A DNA stretch of 64,000 nt from Pyrus communis (Eukaryota > Streptophyta > Magnoliopsida > Rosales > Rosaceae). Shown here one piece after another: positions 32,771 through 44,529 of this stretch. Position 1 is the stretch's first letter. Each line of letters begins with the position of its first letter. The translations under genes and the position numbers were made by a program. The notes under the pieces were generated by a model that did no database searches, was not told where the DNA came from, and was given only the letters and a program-made list of their open reading frames with translations. The stretch is from contig NC_084807.1 in the NCBI RefSeq assembly GCF_963583255.1, positions 3,847,872 through 3,911,871 of the forward strand, in the 5' to 3' direction.

Positions 32771-33790
32771 TTCTATAAATAGTCTGTGTTCAGTTTAAGA
32801 AATAGTGATAGTACCAGTGTTCAGTTTACGAAATAGTGATAATACTAGTGTTCAGTTTAAGAAATAGTCAGTGCTCACTTAAAGAAATAGTGATAGTATC
32901 GTGTTTAGTTCTAGAAATAGTTTGTGGTCAGTTTACAAAATAGTGATAGTATCAATGTTATCACTATCAGTGTTCAGTTTAAGAAATAGTGAATGTGCAA
33001 TTCTAGAAATAGTCTGTTTTCAATTTAAGAAATAATGATAGTACCAGTGTTCAATTTAAGAAATAATCAGTGCTCACTTTAAGAAATAGTGATATTATCG
33101 TGTTTAGTTCTAGAAATAGTTTATGGTCAGTTTACAAAATAGTGATAGTATCAGTGTTTAGTTTAAGAAAGAGTGAATGTTCAATTCTAGAAATAGTCTG
33201 TGTTTAGTTTACGAAATAGTGATAGTACCAGTGTTCAGTTCACGAAATAGTGATAGTATCAGTGTTCAGTTTAAGAAATAGTCGGTGTTCACTTTAAAAA
33301 ATAGTAATAGTCAGTGTTCATTTTCATTAAAAGAAGATCAATTTGTCTTATTAATATGTATCAACAAGTTCATAGGGATTTTGAGTGACTAATTTTCCCC
33401 GTCATACTAAAATTTAATGTTTCTTACATCACTTGTGTTTATGATTTGACCGTGAAAAATAGTTTTCATGTTTAGTTTCATAAATAGTTTTCGTGTTCCG
33501 TTTCATAAATAGTATATGTGTTCAGTTTCATAAATAGTTTTCATGTTTAGTTTCATAAATAGTATCTGTGTACAGTTTTATAAATAGTTCTCGTGTCCAT
33601 TTTCATAAATAGTTCTCGTACTCAGTTTCATAAATAGTGTAGTACTTGTGTTCAGCTTAAGAAATTGTCAGTGTTCAGTTTCAGAAATAGTGATAATACC
33701 CATCTTCACTTCTATAAATAGTTAGTGTTCAGTTTCAAAAATAGTTTAGTACTTGTGTTCAGTTTCATAAATAGTCAATTTAAGAAATAG

Positions 33791-33914
33791 TGTGAGACCC
33801 CGTATTTTAAAAATATATGTCTAAATAAAAAGAGTTTTATTGAGTTTCTTTTACCCGTGCATCAGGTGCATGGTCTATTTTGCCACTGATTCCAGGTCCA
33901 GGGCGTATGTGACA
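33791..33914 (+). mobile_element. Possible shortened LTR remnant
   Basis: Starts TGTGAGACCCCGTATTTT, like the LTR at 36904 (TGTAATACCCCGTATTT), and ends GGGCGTATGTGACA, like that LTR's GGGGGCGTGACA. Only about 124 bp lies between. It interrupts the minisatellite. Flanks AATAG and AATAT differ by one base. Confidence 0.55.
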
Positions 33915-34110
33915 AATATTCAGTATTCAATTTAAAAATAGTGATGGTACCCGTGTTAGAAATAATCAATTTTCAGTTTAAAAATAGTGGTGGTACCCGT
34001 GTTAGAAATAATCAGTGTTCAGTTTAAGAAACAGTGATAATACCAATGTTCAGTTTAAGAAATAATGATAACTCCGTGCTCAGTTCTAGAAATAATAAGT
34101 GTTCAATTTA

Positions 34111-36164
34111 TAGTTGATAATTTTTTACTTGTGAAAATATATTTTTAGCTAATTGATTTTTTGTTTTACTTGAAAAATTGCATAAGTATCAAAATTCTAG
34201 TTGTAATTTTAACGTTGTTTTGGAATTAACCAATGCAGAATGTAATACCTATATATGGTTGGAAGCTCCACACAAATTTTTAGTTATAACTTCAAAGCTG
34301 TAACAATAAAAAAATGAATAAAAAAATTAAAACAAAAATCCAATCATCCCTCTCTTCTCACTTAAAATCTGGTCATCTCCTCTGAGAACCTCAATTCCAC
34401 CACACCCACTACATAACGACATTTGAAGTAGAGACACTCAACAAAGCGGTCTCCTTTCTTTCAAGCGGAAGCGGGAATGTTTGTGCAAACGTCGGTGAGA
34501 ACAGAGTGAACAAGTAGCTTGACTGCGGGAGATCCACAACATACTGCAAACTCGATCCTTCTCTCCTGCCATCGATCCTCCAGAGGGTCCCAATTTCCAT
34601 TCCCATTGGTTTACTTTGATCCTCATATGAAATCTGCCACGGGGTCCCTATGAATAGGATGCTTCATCTGAAATCCAGTTTCGACTTGCATACTTGTGAA
34701 TAAAGGGAAGTTAATTTCTAACGGAATGGGGTTTCCGTTAGGGGCAAGGGCTGAAAGAAAAAAAGTTTATTTCGTGTTGGGCTTTTAGCTCAGCCCATTG
34801 TGTTCAATGTTCATAAGGCCTAATATAGAATAGTTGTGTCCTTATGATTAAATATGACGCCCTTTTGGTTAAATAATAGTATATGATGGTTTTTGGTTAA
34901 ATTAAACTTAGTCCAAGCCCTTTTCATTAAAGCTCCTTCAAATTTTACTTCCTTAAAACTTGCACTAAACCTTTCCTTGGAATCGAAGACAAAAAAAATA
35001 GTAAAATAGTTTCTCAACACGGAAATCCCTAATAATTCCTTTTTCTTCATCAACATGGAATGTGTCCTTCGTTGTTAGAGAAAATTTACTTAGAAGGATG
35101 AAGTAAAGGTGGGCAAACGGGTTGAGGACCCACAGATCAGGGCGAGTATAGTTTGAAGCGGGTACAGGGCAGGGATGATTTTTTAGAAGAGAAACGGGGT
35201 GGAGTTGGGAGGGCGACGGTATTTACCGGGCGGGAAAATGAGATGTTTCATTCACCCACTCACGGGTAGCCTCCCACGATCGTCTTCTCAATTCCTTTTT
35301 TGCCACTTCCTCCAAACGTGCAAAAACAAAACTAAATCCAAACTCCCAAGACACATATGAGGCTTAACTCCAATTTTTGGTTTCTGACGTAGTAAGGAAA
35401 AGAAAGAGATATGTTCCATGAAAGTTTCATATCGAACTCGCACAAAGGTGCGTAGACATAATTGTTTTCTACCGTTACTGTAAAATGCTTTAAGTTTTTT
35501 TATTCTGGATGTATGTTACTTTCTGGACAGAGTTGTTAATGCAAGAAAAGTTAGGATTTACATCGCCGAGTCTTTCCTCAATTTGGGTATATTTGTATGT
35601 GGTTTCCATTTTTATTTTCAAATTTGAGTTTCATCTTAATGTGGCTCTTTTCTTGCTACTCTCTAAACCAACAAGATTCAAAATTAGTGCAAGATGTTGG
35701 ATGCTGAATGTAAATGTGCTAAAAGGAAGAAGACTTCTACAGTTGTAATTACAACACGGGGGACTTTTGTTGTTTACAATGTTTGTTGTGTGTGGTTTGT
35801 TGCAAAATCTTTAAGGACGCATAGCGTTCGTGATAATAAAAATATCAAAGGCTAATTTAAATTTATTAAAAACATCAAACAAACTCAAGACACACATCTA
35901 AATAAATTAAAAAACTTGAGGCAATGAATGAAGTGACATGCACCCTTAAGTCAACATGTCGTAAGTCTCCTAATCCTTAAGCACATATGATATTAGATTA
36001 TGATTGATGGGACAAATATCACTGTATAAATATGAAAAAACTTAGGATATAACATACAAGAATATATATTTTCAAGATGGAGAGAATGGTCAAGTGACTC
36101 GTGTGGGCGTTAATTGGCTTCGCTTATCTATACTACTTTTATTGAGCATAACCAAGTAAATGAA
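34111..36164. other. Gene-free stretch
   Basis: No gene recognised. About 34380-34640 is less AT-rich, with two overlapping minus-strand frames without recognised domains. At about 35105 begins a GGTGGGCAAACGG-type dispersed repeat, also seen at about 61945. Confidence 0.35.
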
Positions 36165-37560
36165 TAATATTTTGGGTTTTTATCACAAATGGTCTTTGAA
36201 ATTGACTATCACTATTAATATGGTCATTGAAATTAAAAATTAATCAATGTAGTCCATGAAAATAGGTGTCGCAAATCAATGTGGTCATTCCGTCACAATT
36301 CTGTTAAAAATTTCGTTAAGTGCTAATGCGGCACATAAATAGGCCCTACAAGATTTATGAGTTTTTATCATAAATGGTTCCTAAAATTGACTCACACCAT
36401 TAATATGGTCCCTAAAAATTGAAAATCAATCAATATAGTCCTTGAAAATAGGTGTCACATATCAATATAATCCTTCTGCCACTATTTTGTAAAAAATTTG
36501 TTATGTGTTGATGTGGGTTTAATAATTAATTAAAAAAGTTGTCTAAATACCTTTTTGCACCATGAAATATTTTTTTTCCTATAGTAGGGCCTACTCTGAA
36601 GAGAGATCCCTTCCATAAATTCTCAAAGGCAGAAAGCTTAACTAAGGTCTAAGAGGGGGAGTGGAAATATTTTTCAACCAACAATAGACGCACCTCGGTT
36701 ATAAGCTCATTATCTCAAGGTAGACCTTGCCGTTCTTTGCACCACCAGACCACCAGGGAAGTACCGAACAAGCTCTCCAAAATTAAGGTTGTGAGGATGT
36801 TGATTGCCTAAATGTTAACAGTGATGGCCTAGAAGTTGTTGCCAATGGGCCAAACTGTCACCAAATGTGATATCGATCCAAATTCAATTTGGTGATGGGT
36901 GTCTGTAATACCCCGTATTTAAAAAAAATGATGATTATATATGTGTGTTTGTATGAGCTAAGTTATTTTTATGTAATAATTTTATTGGGTTTCTTTTTAT
37001 ACGCTATGTGTACAAGAACTTATCCTTTTGATATGTATACTAGTTCATTTTGCTACAAGATTATTTCAAAAACTAACTAGGATTAGTTCATGATTAGGTT
37101 AACATTTGGTGTGTTTCTATTGGAACACATAATAAGGGTAATGATTAGCTTAACATATGTTTTCTTTCTATTGGACCACATATCATGGTTGATAATTGGT
37201 GAGGATTCATCCCCCAAATTGTTTAGACGTGGTCTTTGGGTGCAAGGAACATCTTGCATGATATTCATTAGTTCATGATCAATCTAACACTTGTTGTTTT
37301 ATCATTGGAACACATTTCAGTCTTAATGAGTAGGACAACGCTTGTTGCTTGTTATTGGGACACATATCATGGTAATGATTAGAACAGTACTTGGTTTCTT
37401 CCTAATGGCACACTTGGAAGCTTTCTCCTCAAACTAGATGGGAATGAAGATGTCATGCAATCTTTATAAAGGAATGAGCAAGAACCAATGGAAGACATGG
37501 AGAAAAAGGGAGATGAAGAAGAAGAAGAAGAAGAAGAAGAAAGAACCACGTGGGACTCCA

Positions 37561-38851
37561 TCCTGACAACATTCCATAAGCTGGAAAATCAATTATAGTC
37601 CATAAGACAGTAGCCTTCATTGTAAAACTTTGGTTGGAATACGCATCATAAGTGAGAGTGCCCACCTCCCACAACTCATTCAGCTCGTCAATCAATGGAC
37701 GCATGTATACATCAATCTCTTTACCAGGATTGCGTGGTCCTGGTATTAATAGAGACAACAACAAATTTGGTTGCTTCATGCACATCCAAGACGACAAATT
37801 GTAAGCAGAAAGCACAACAAGCCATGTGCTATGGTCATTCCTCATTTTCCCAAAAGGATTAAATCCATCACTAGCCAACCCCAATCGAACATTTCAAATT
37901 TCTAACGCAAAATCCGGATATAAATTATCCAAATGCTTCCATGCTGGAGAATCTGAAGGATGTCTCATAAACTCATCCTTAGGACATTCAGTTGCGTGCC
38001 ACCTCATATGTTCAGCCATATGCTTTGACATAAAAAATGGTTGCAATCGTGGTTTTAAAGGAAAATACCACATAACCTTAAATGCGATCTTTTTTCTCGA
38101 GCTATCCTCTGCGTTGGTAATTTTATATCTTAATTTATCACAAACCGAACACATGATCAAATCCGAAGTATCTTTCCAATAGATCATGCAATCATTGGGA
38201 CATGCATCAATTTTAACATACGACAGACCCAAGTCATTTATAAGTTTTTTTGCCTTGTAACAGAATTCAGGCAAACAATCCCCTTCAGGCAACATTCTTT
38301 TAATTAACTCCAGTAAAGTGGTGAAGATCTCGTCTGGCATTCCCACTAAACACTTAATCTGATACAGTCTTACAACTGATTCTAATTTTTTAAACTCCTT
38401 ACAACCTGGCCACAAATCTTGATCTGCCTTTTCAAGCAACCTAAAAAAAGTCTCCACCTCTTTTGGACGCCCTTCCCCAATAGGGGGTTCAGTAGATGGC
38501 TCAACACCTTCTTCTGTTAATGGTTGGACAAATACATCATTAAGAAAATTATGCATGCCAATCACCTTATCTCCTGTTTCTTCTTCTCTAATTGCCATAT
38601 TTTGCTCTCCAATGTTTTGCTGGCCATGATGTCGCCACCAAGCATTTTTATAATCTTTATTCATATCATACAATATGAGATGTGTCAACAATAGTGTTCC
38701 TAAAAAAAGTATATCAATTACAACATCTTTTGCAAGGGCATCTAAACTTATCAGGACCAACACCATTTGCAATTGCTTGATCCAAAAACAAATTAATTCC
38801 AGCTGTGTACACTTCTAAATTTCGAGGTATCGTCAACCAACTCTTGTCCAT
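37561..38851 (-). pseudogene. TNP2-type CACTA transposase, disrupted and truncated
   Basis: The start at 38851 gives MDKSWLTIPRNLEVYTAG and CPCKRCC, typical of TNP2 (the DNA-cleaving transposase of CACTA elements). The frame shifts between about 38700 and 38770, then continues through DMNKDYKNAWWRHHG, LINDLGLSYVKIDACPNDCM and VMWYFPLKPRLQPFF. A TGA at 37894-37896 interrupts it, then LASDGFNPFG, CMKQPNLLLSLLIPGP and DELNELWEVG follow. Homology ends after FPAYGMLSGW at the junction with LTR sequence, so the C-terminal catalytic part is lost. The gene cannot be functional. Confidence 0.92.
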
Positions 38852-39198
38852 GCTTTACCACTTTACGAGGGCAAAATATTACGTTCACACTAAGATGCCT
38901 ACAATCCTTCAATCCCTATCATGTAGGTATAACTATTAGAATTTTCAATTTCTATCTTTCAACCCTCGAACTCTATCATGATGCAATCTTTTATTTTTCA
39001 ACACCTATTACAGTAAAAACAAATTAAAATAACAACAAAAAGTTATCAAAATTATGCTCATCTAATCCATTCTAATAAATATCAACCAAAAGTTATCAAA
39101 GTTATCAATATAACAACAAAAACAAATTAAAATAACAATTATAGTGCAAAACAAATTAATTTAACATAATATATTCTTGTATTACTAAATATTATAAG

Positions 39199-39544
39199 TG
39201 TCACATCCCAATCCGGGCGGGACCACTTCCCGGACCAGACGCCACTGTAGCACGATATTGTCTGCTTTATGCCCCCAGCACAACCTCACTTTTTTGTTTC
39301 TGGGAACTCACACGAGAACTTCCCAATGGATCACCCATCCTGGGCCTCACGGTTTTGTTTCTGGGAACTCACACGAGAACTTCCCAATGGGTCACCCATC
39401 CTGGGAGTGCTTTTGCGCGCTACTCGCTTAACTTCGGAGTTCCCATGGAACCCGAAGCTAATGAGCTCTCAAAAGGTCTCGTGCTAGGTAGAGATGGGAA
39501 TATACATATAGGGATCACTCCCCTGTGCAATGTGGGATCTTACA
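39199..39544 (-). mobile_element. Solo Cassandra LTR carrying a 5S rRNA-like promoter region
   Basis: Minus-strand start TGTAAGATCCCACATTGC, end CCGGATTGGGATGTGACA, with an exact 5-bp duplication ATAAG (39194-39198 and 39545-39549). It contains a 5S rRNA-like stretch: AACTCCGAAGTTAAGCGAG (box A region, about 39420-39440) and AGGATGGGTGACCC (box C region), the hallmark of Cassandra TRIM elements. The box C region and flank are duplicated with a 60-bp period (about 39290-39349 and 39350-39409). No second LTR or internal domain is present. Confidence 0.93.
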
Positions 39545-42287
39545 ATAAGTTTATGTTATATTTAATATTGTTAATTTAACATAAATGCTTATAAATATTA
39601 TTCATTTCCATTTTCTCATAATAATTCAAGTGACAAAATTAATTAATTCGACTAAATATAAATTAAATTAACAAAAATAGTAGAAATTTATCTAAGTGCT
39701 TAAATTAGAATTTTTAAATAAATAAACGTGTGTATTATACAATTTAAAAATTAAAGAATTTAGTGATAGAAACTTGAATTATAGAAGAATTCCGTCGTCG
39801 ATCAATTCTTTATGTACTCAAGCGGCTCAAATAAATTCCCTACAAAAATAAATTGTAAATAAAAATTAAACATAAGAGGAGAAAATAAAAATATTAGAAG
39901 CAAGAAAAATTTACTGTTGTGAAGAAGGAACAAATGAAGTTGGAAGAACAAATAAGAAAGGTCCAAGAGAGAGAACACGGGGAGGGTTTGTAAGAGAGGA
40001 AGAACAAATAAGAAAAATGCAAGAGAGGAAGAAGAAAACACTGGGGAGAGCATATAAAGACCATTAATCCGTCGCTTACAAACGACACCGGGTTTCAAAA
40101 TATTTTAAAAAACTAAAATCTATGTTGCTCAGAATCGACGCAGGCTTTAAAATATTTAAAAACAATACTTTGTGTCGCTTAAAAGCAACACGCATACTTT
40201 ATGTCGCTTAAAAGCGACACTGTTTTGATTAAAGCGACGCCAGTATTTAAAAATTATTAAAATATATGTCGGTTATAAGCGACATTAAATATTTACATCA
40301 GTTTAAAAGCGACATAGACATTTTATGACGCTTATAAGTGACAGTAAATCTGATTCAGTTAGTATCACAACTGTCTTGTCCGCCATTATATTATATTAAA
40401 CCGACGCCACCTACTGACACTATAAGGCCCTTTTGTAGTAGTGCACTCCAAAAAGAAAGCCATTCTCCCTTTCATATTACCTCCTTATCTTTCTTTTACA
40501 TGTTTTTAGGGCTTTAAGCCATCTTTCATTGTATTTGTAAGTCCCTCATATACAATGAAATACAATGAAAGCAAACCCCAAAGGATGTAGTTGATTTGGC
40601 GAACCACTTAAATCTTGTGTTGTTTATGCATTTTTATTTTGGAGATCATTGCCATAAGAAGCACTACCACCAAACTATCAAAAATATCCATTTACTTCCC
40701 TGGAGAATGATGTAAAATAAGCTATATTAAAGAAGAGGAAGGGGAAGTGGTGAAGAAAGAAAGAAAACAAGAGGGAGGAAATGGTAACATATTGCTTACC
40801 ATTTATATTCAAGATTATTATTTTGTTATTAATATTATGATTATACTACTCTTGTTACTAATCAATTTGATTTATGTTGAAGCTTGTAGGTTTGTTAGAT
40901 AACATGTGAGTATTGATATTTATATGAACATGACATATACATAAACATTCATGCAAAGCAGGAAAAAGAGTTGTGTTGTGTCAAGTGCTCACTTGTGTAA
41001 AGTGTTTAAGCTGTGAGGATATTCAAGGGCTGAAGTTTGCCTTGAATAATAATGAACCGTGTACATGTCAAGTGTAGGGTGCACGGCTTGAGTATACAAA
41101 TTGGTTGATTATAAAAATAATGAAATCTTGTATATGTCAGGCGTTGGGGGAAGAGCTTGAATATACAATTGGGCGTCCGGGGAAGTGCCTGTATAATAAA
41201 GTAGAAACTGAGAGTTTAATTAAAAAAATTGGGTTTAAGGGATGAACGGGAATTAACTCATACTCTAACATATCCGGAGCCAAGTGGTATAAGCATGGTA
41301 TGAGACGTGCAGGCTTGGGTGCCTTAGGTATAGGTTAACGGGATTAGAAGGGAGTGAGTACATTCATGCATCTCATTGCATACATTTTTTTTTGTATTTG
41401 CAAGAGCTACTCATTTCAATTTTTATTTTAGTTGGTACTTTTTTATGAATTAATTTGTGCACTATAGTTATTCCACTGCGTATTCAATAAATTTTATGTA
41501 AGATTTTGTTGATGTATGGTGTAATTGTTATAATTTAATTTTAATTTTTCCACCATATCTTGGTTGTATAATTTTTTCTATAGCTAAGATATGGCTCACA
41601 CCCTAACTTGTGAATAGTCTTTATTTGCGGGTCGGGGGCGTGACAGTGTCGAAATGTGTATTGGTATTTTTTGTTTAGAGAATAGAGAGCGAAGGAGGTA
41701 GAGAAATGTGAACTGGAATTGGAGGTGATTGCATGATTGGTTTTTTGGGTTGATAGTTTTTTATTAACTATTAAATTATTAAGCCTATTTGTAATTTTTT
41801 TATAATTTAATTAGACTTGTGTGATCCATTTATGTGTCACATTAGCACATAACAGAATTTTTGATAGAATTGTGACAGAATGACTACATTGATTTGAGAC
41901 ACTTACTTGTGGGACTACATTGATCAATTTTCAATTTTAAAGACCATTTTGATGTCGCATGTCAATTTCAGGGACCATTTTGCTGTCGTGGGTCAATTTC
42001 AAGGGCCATTTGTGAGAAAAAAAGACTTATGAGACCTATTTATGTGTCACATCAGCACTTAACAAAATTGTAACGGAAGGACCACATTGATTTGCGACAC
42101 CTATTTTCAAGGACTACATTGATTGATTTTTAATTTCAGGGACCATCTTGATGGTGAAAGTTAATTTCAGAGACCATTTGTGATAAAAACCCTAATATTT
42201 TTTTTAACTACATCTCTATTTAGTAATAATCTCCCTAAAAATATAAAATTAGTTTAATTCCAACATTATGACTATATAAAGATTTTA

Positions 42288-43309
42288 GGCCTCGTTTGGT
42301 AGCTTGAATTGTACTAATTTTTTCAATCAGATATGATAATTTGTCATCGGATAGTATTGACTAATTAGTCAGACGTTTGGTGTAGTATCAAACTAATAGT
42401 AGTATTATTTATATTGTACCAGATAAGAGAACTTATAACTATTATTTTTTTTAAGAGAACAAAATTAATCATTAATGAAAAAGAAGAAGAATAAAAAAAA
42501 CAAAAAACAAAGTTGTCAAATGCAAAAAGAACCCAGTTTGATGATTAATGGAAAAGAAAAAGAATAGGAAAAAAAAAAAGTTGTCAAATGCAGAAAGAAC
42601 CTACTTAGTGGCACCGCCACCATTGGCTTCGTCGTATCCAACTGCTGGCTTCCTCATATCCATTGAGATCTTAATCCATGTCAGAAATACATTCTTTGGA
42701 AACCCAGCAGCCATTACACCATTACCCACATGAAATCTCTCCCAATTTTGAATTTAATCCCCACACACCAACAAAAGTCAATTAGCAATTAAGCCACAAA
42801 CCCAAATATTTGAATCGCGATGCCTAGAAATAGAGGTCGCAATGTCCAGGAACAGAGGTCACGATGCCCAGAAACGGAGGTCGCACGCCTAGGAACGAAG
42901 GTCATGATGCCCAGAAACAGAGGTCGCAACGCTCAGGAACGGAGGTCACGGTGCCCACTTGGGTTCGAACTGCTACATCCAATTCTTTGTTCGTATCTAC
43001 TTGGTGTGAATCGTTCAATCTGCTACCTCTGAATCTCTCTTTGTATCTACTTGGTGTTAATGGGAGGTTGCGACCCCCAAGAGCTAATGGCAGGATAGGT
43101 CTGAGAAAGGCAAGCATGATTTTTCTTTGGCAGGAGTCCGACTAATAATACCAAGGTTGTGGAGGGCATAATGAAGCGGATGAGAGATGTATTAAAATGG
43201 TGGGGCCGGATTAAATAATCCGGTGCTTATTTAATACCAAACTTACCAAACGCCCATTTCGTATTATTAGTATTATCCGATGGTCTAATACGGCATGCCA
43301 AACGAGACC
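42288..43309. mobile_element. PIF/Harbinger-type non-autonomous element
   Basis: 1022 bp with TTA on both sides (42285-42287 and 43310-43312). The termini are GGCCTCGTTTGG and the inverse of GGTCTCGTTTGG. The interior is noncoding and includes a repeated A-rich block with GTTGTCAAATGCA (42515 / 42582) and a minisatellite. Confidence 0.8.
42820..42960. repeat. Minisatellite of about 22-24 bp inside the PIF-type element
   Basis: Six units of the type GAACAGAGGTCACGATGCCC. Open frames across it in several phases come from the repetition. Confidence 0.8.
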
Positions 43310-43509
43310 TTACTGTACTTCTTTGGTCTTCACACGCCTTTAAGTTCATTCGATTGGCCTCAACCGAACAATTCAAAGGACATTCGATTGTCAACTGCCG
43401 CTCATATCCAATGGACAATGAATATCGTTTCATAATTAAAAAGAAAAATCTTGGCGAAGAACAATATTTTGAAGGCGAATCTTACCGCGTAATAAGCCGG
43501 ACTGGGTTG

Positions 43510-43850
43510 GGTGCTAGTTTGGTATTGCTGTGCTTTGAAAAAAAGCTGCTTCTGCTGTATTGTGAGAATAAGCAGCTATGAAATAAAGCAGCATAATGTT
43601 TGGTAAACTTTTTTGTAAAAGTGCTTTTGAAAAAAAAAAAAACAGTATTATAGTGTTTGACAAACTTTTAGGTAAAACAGATGTGAAAAAAAGTCGTTTT
43701 TTCAAAGTTGGGTTTTGCAGCTTCTTGTTTTCGGCTTTTTTTTTCACCCAAAACTATGAAAAAAAGTTAAAACTGAATGTTTACCAAACACAAAAGGCTT
43801 GAGCTTTTTTTTTATATAGGTTTTTCAGAATCGTACCAAACCAGGCCTGG
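43510..43850. mobile_element. MITE with GTTTGGTA-type ends
   Basis: Left end GTGCTAGTTTGGTATTGC, right end inverse of GCCTGGTTTGGTACGATTC, with an interior rich in AGCAGC and AAAAGTGC words. The exact ends and duplication are not settled. Confidence 0.55.
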
Positions 43851-44529
43851 CCTTAGTCACCCGACCCCCTCAGAGCAACTCCAGCCCGCTTGGATTGACT
43901 GGCACCAAGTGAAGAAAATGGCCCGGCTTGCCTAAAATGAGCTCCAGCCCGCTTGAGTGACTGGCACCCAGCCCGTGCCAGTCAAGAGCCCAGCACAAAA
44001 TGGACAGACCCAGAGGCCGGTCTGTTTCTTGGCGCGTGCACAACAAGCGAGTTTGCAGGCGGTGGGGCCCGCGTACAGGCCAACTTGCAGTCATTTGGGA
44101 ATGTGCTACGTGGTCCTCCTCAGAGCCGTTGGATTTCCAACGGTAAAAAAAATTTAAATTTAAATTTTAAATTGGACCGTTCGATTACAGATTAACGGTC
44201 CACATTTATTTCACCAAAAATTAAAAAAAAAAAAAAAAAGGGCCCAACGGTCAGAAATTTGACCGTTGGCCATGTGGCAGCGTGTTGGCTGTTGGATTTG
44301 ATTATTTTTCAAATCCAACGGTCCAGATTAATTACAACATTAAAATTTATTAAAAATTAATTAAAAAATGTCAAATTTTTTTTAAAAAATACAGAAAAAT
44401 TTAAAAAAATTAATTTTTTTTTTCTATAAATACCTAACCCTCATCTTCCACCTTACACCACATTTCAATATTTTCTACACTTTCTACACTTTCTACATTT
44501 GAATATTTTGTACACTTTGAGAGAAAAAA

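Larger units (their letters stand above)
31880..34110 (+). repeat. Higher-order minisatellite (core AGTTTAAGAAATAGT)
   Basis: More than 50 monomers of 23-31 bp, each with a core like AGTTTAAGAAATAGT plus a spacer of several types (CAGTGTTC, GATAGTACCAGTGTTC, GATATTATCGTGTTT). In 31.9-33.3 kb the types recur in a fixed order, marked by CTCACTTTAAGAAATA at about 32020, 32280, 32495, 32873 and 33072. That is a period of about 200-260 bp once the MITE in the fourth interval is removed. From about 33440 to 33780 a second subfamily takes over (GTTTCATAAATAGT), then the first returns to 34110. Confidence 0.92.
37561..40443 (-). mobile_element. Truncated CACTA (En/Spm) transposon
   Basis: The terminus at 40443 reads CACTACTACAAAA on the minus strand. 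Next to it are subterminal repeats of the type GTCGCTTAAAAGCGAC (about 40075-40345). The transposase remnant runs toward 37561, where homology stops inside the coding region, so the other terminus is missing. The junction shows a 6-bp microhomology ACTCCA on both sides (37555-37560 and 40445-40450), suggesting deletion repair. Confidence 0.85.
36904..41645 (+). mobile_element. LTR (probably solo), about 1.85 kb, split by a CACTA element
   Basis: Begins TGTAATACCCCGTATTT and ends CGGGGGCGTGACA, with an exact 5-bp duplication GTGTC (36899-36903 and 41646-41650). Two parts, 36904-37560 and 40444-41645, are interrupted by the CACTA segment. No gag or pol, primer-binding site or second LTR is seen, so a solo LTR fits best. 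Confidence 0.82.
36174..42192. mobile_element. Outer Mutator-like inverted-repeat element, host of nested insertions
   Basis: Exact 9-bp duplication TAATATTTT (36165-36173 and 42193-42201). The termini are GGGTTTTTATCACAAATGG and its exact inverse. The arms are about 355 bp (left) and 400 bp (right), and each arm is itself two tandem diverged units of about 190 bp. The arms carry no coding sequence. Without the later insertion (36904-41645) the element was about 1.3 kb. Confidence 0.88.

Noticed and set aside
31880..33780. Regular repeats with variable spacers, resembling a CRISPR array
   Set aside because: Spacers are related to each other and recur in order; the DNA is plant nuclear and has no cas genes. 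It is a minisatellite.
37379..37561. Poly-serine open frame
   Set aside because: Produced by a GAA trinucleotide run in the LTR.
39283..39500. Possible 5S rRNA gene
   Set aside because: The similarity lies inside an LTR with TG/CA ends and target duplications, and the sequence departs from 5S in many places.
39198..39579. Overlapping frames rich in HTRTSQW and SWECFCALL-type repeats
   Set aside because: Readings across the Cassandra LTR and its 60-bp duplication, antisense to the 5S-like region.
42820..43145. Overlapping Arg-rich open frames
   Set aside because: Several phases of the same 22-24-bp minisatellite are open because of the repetition.
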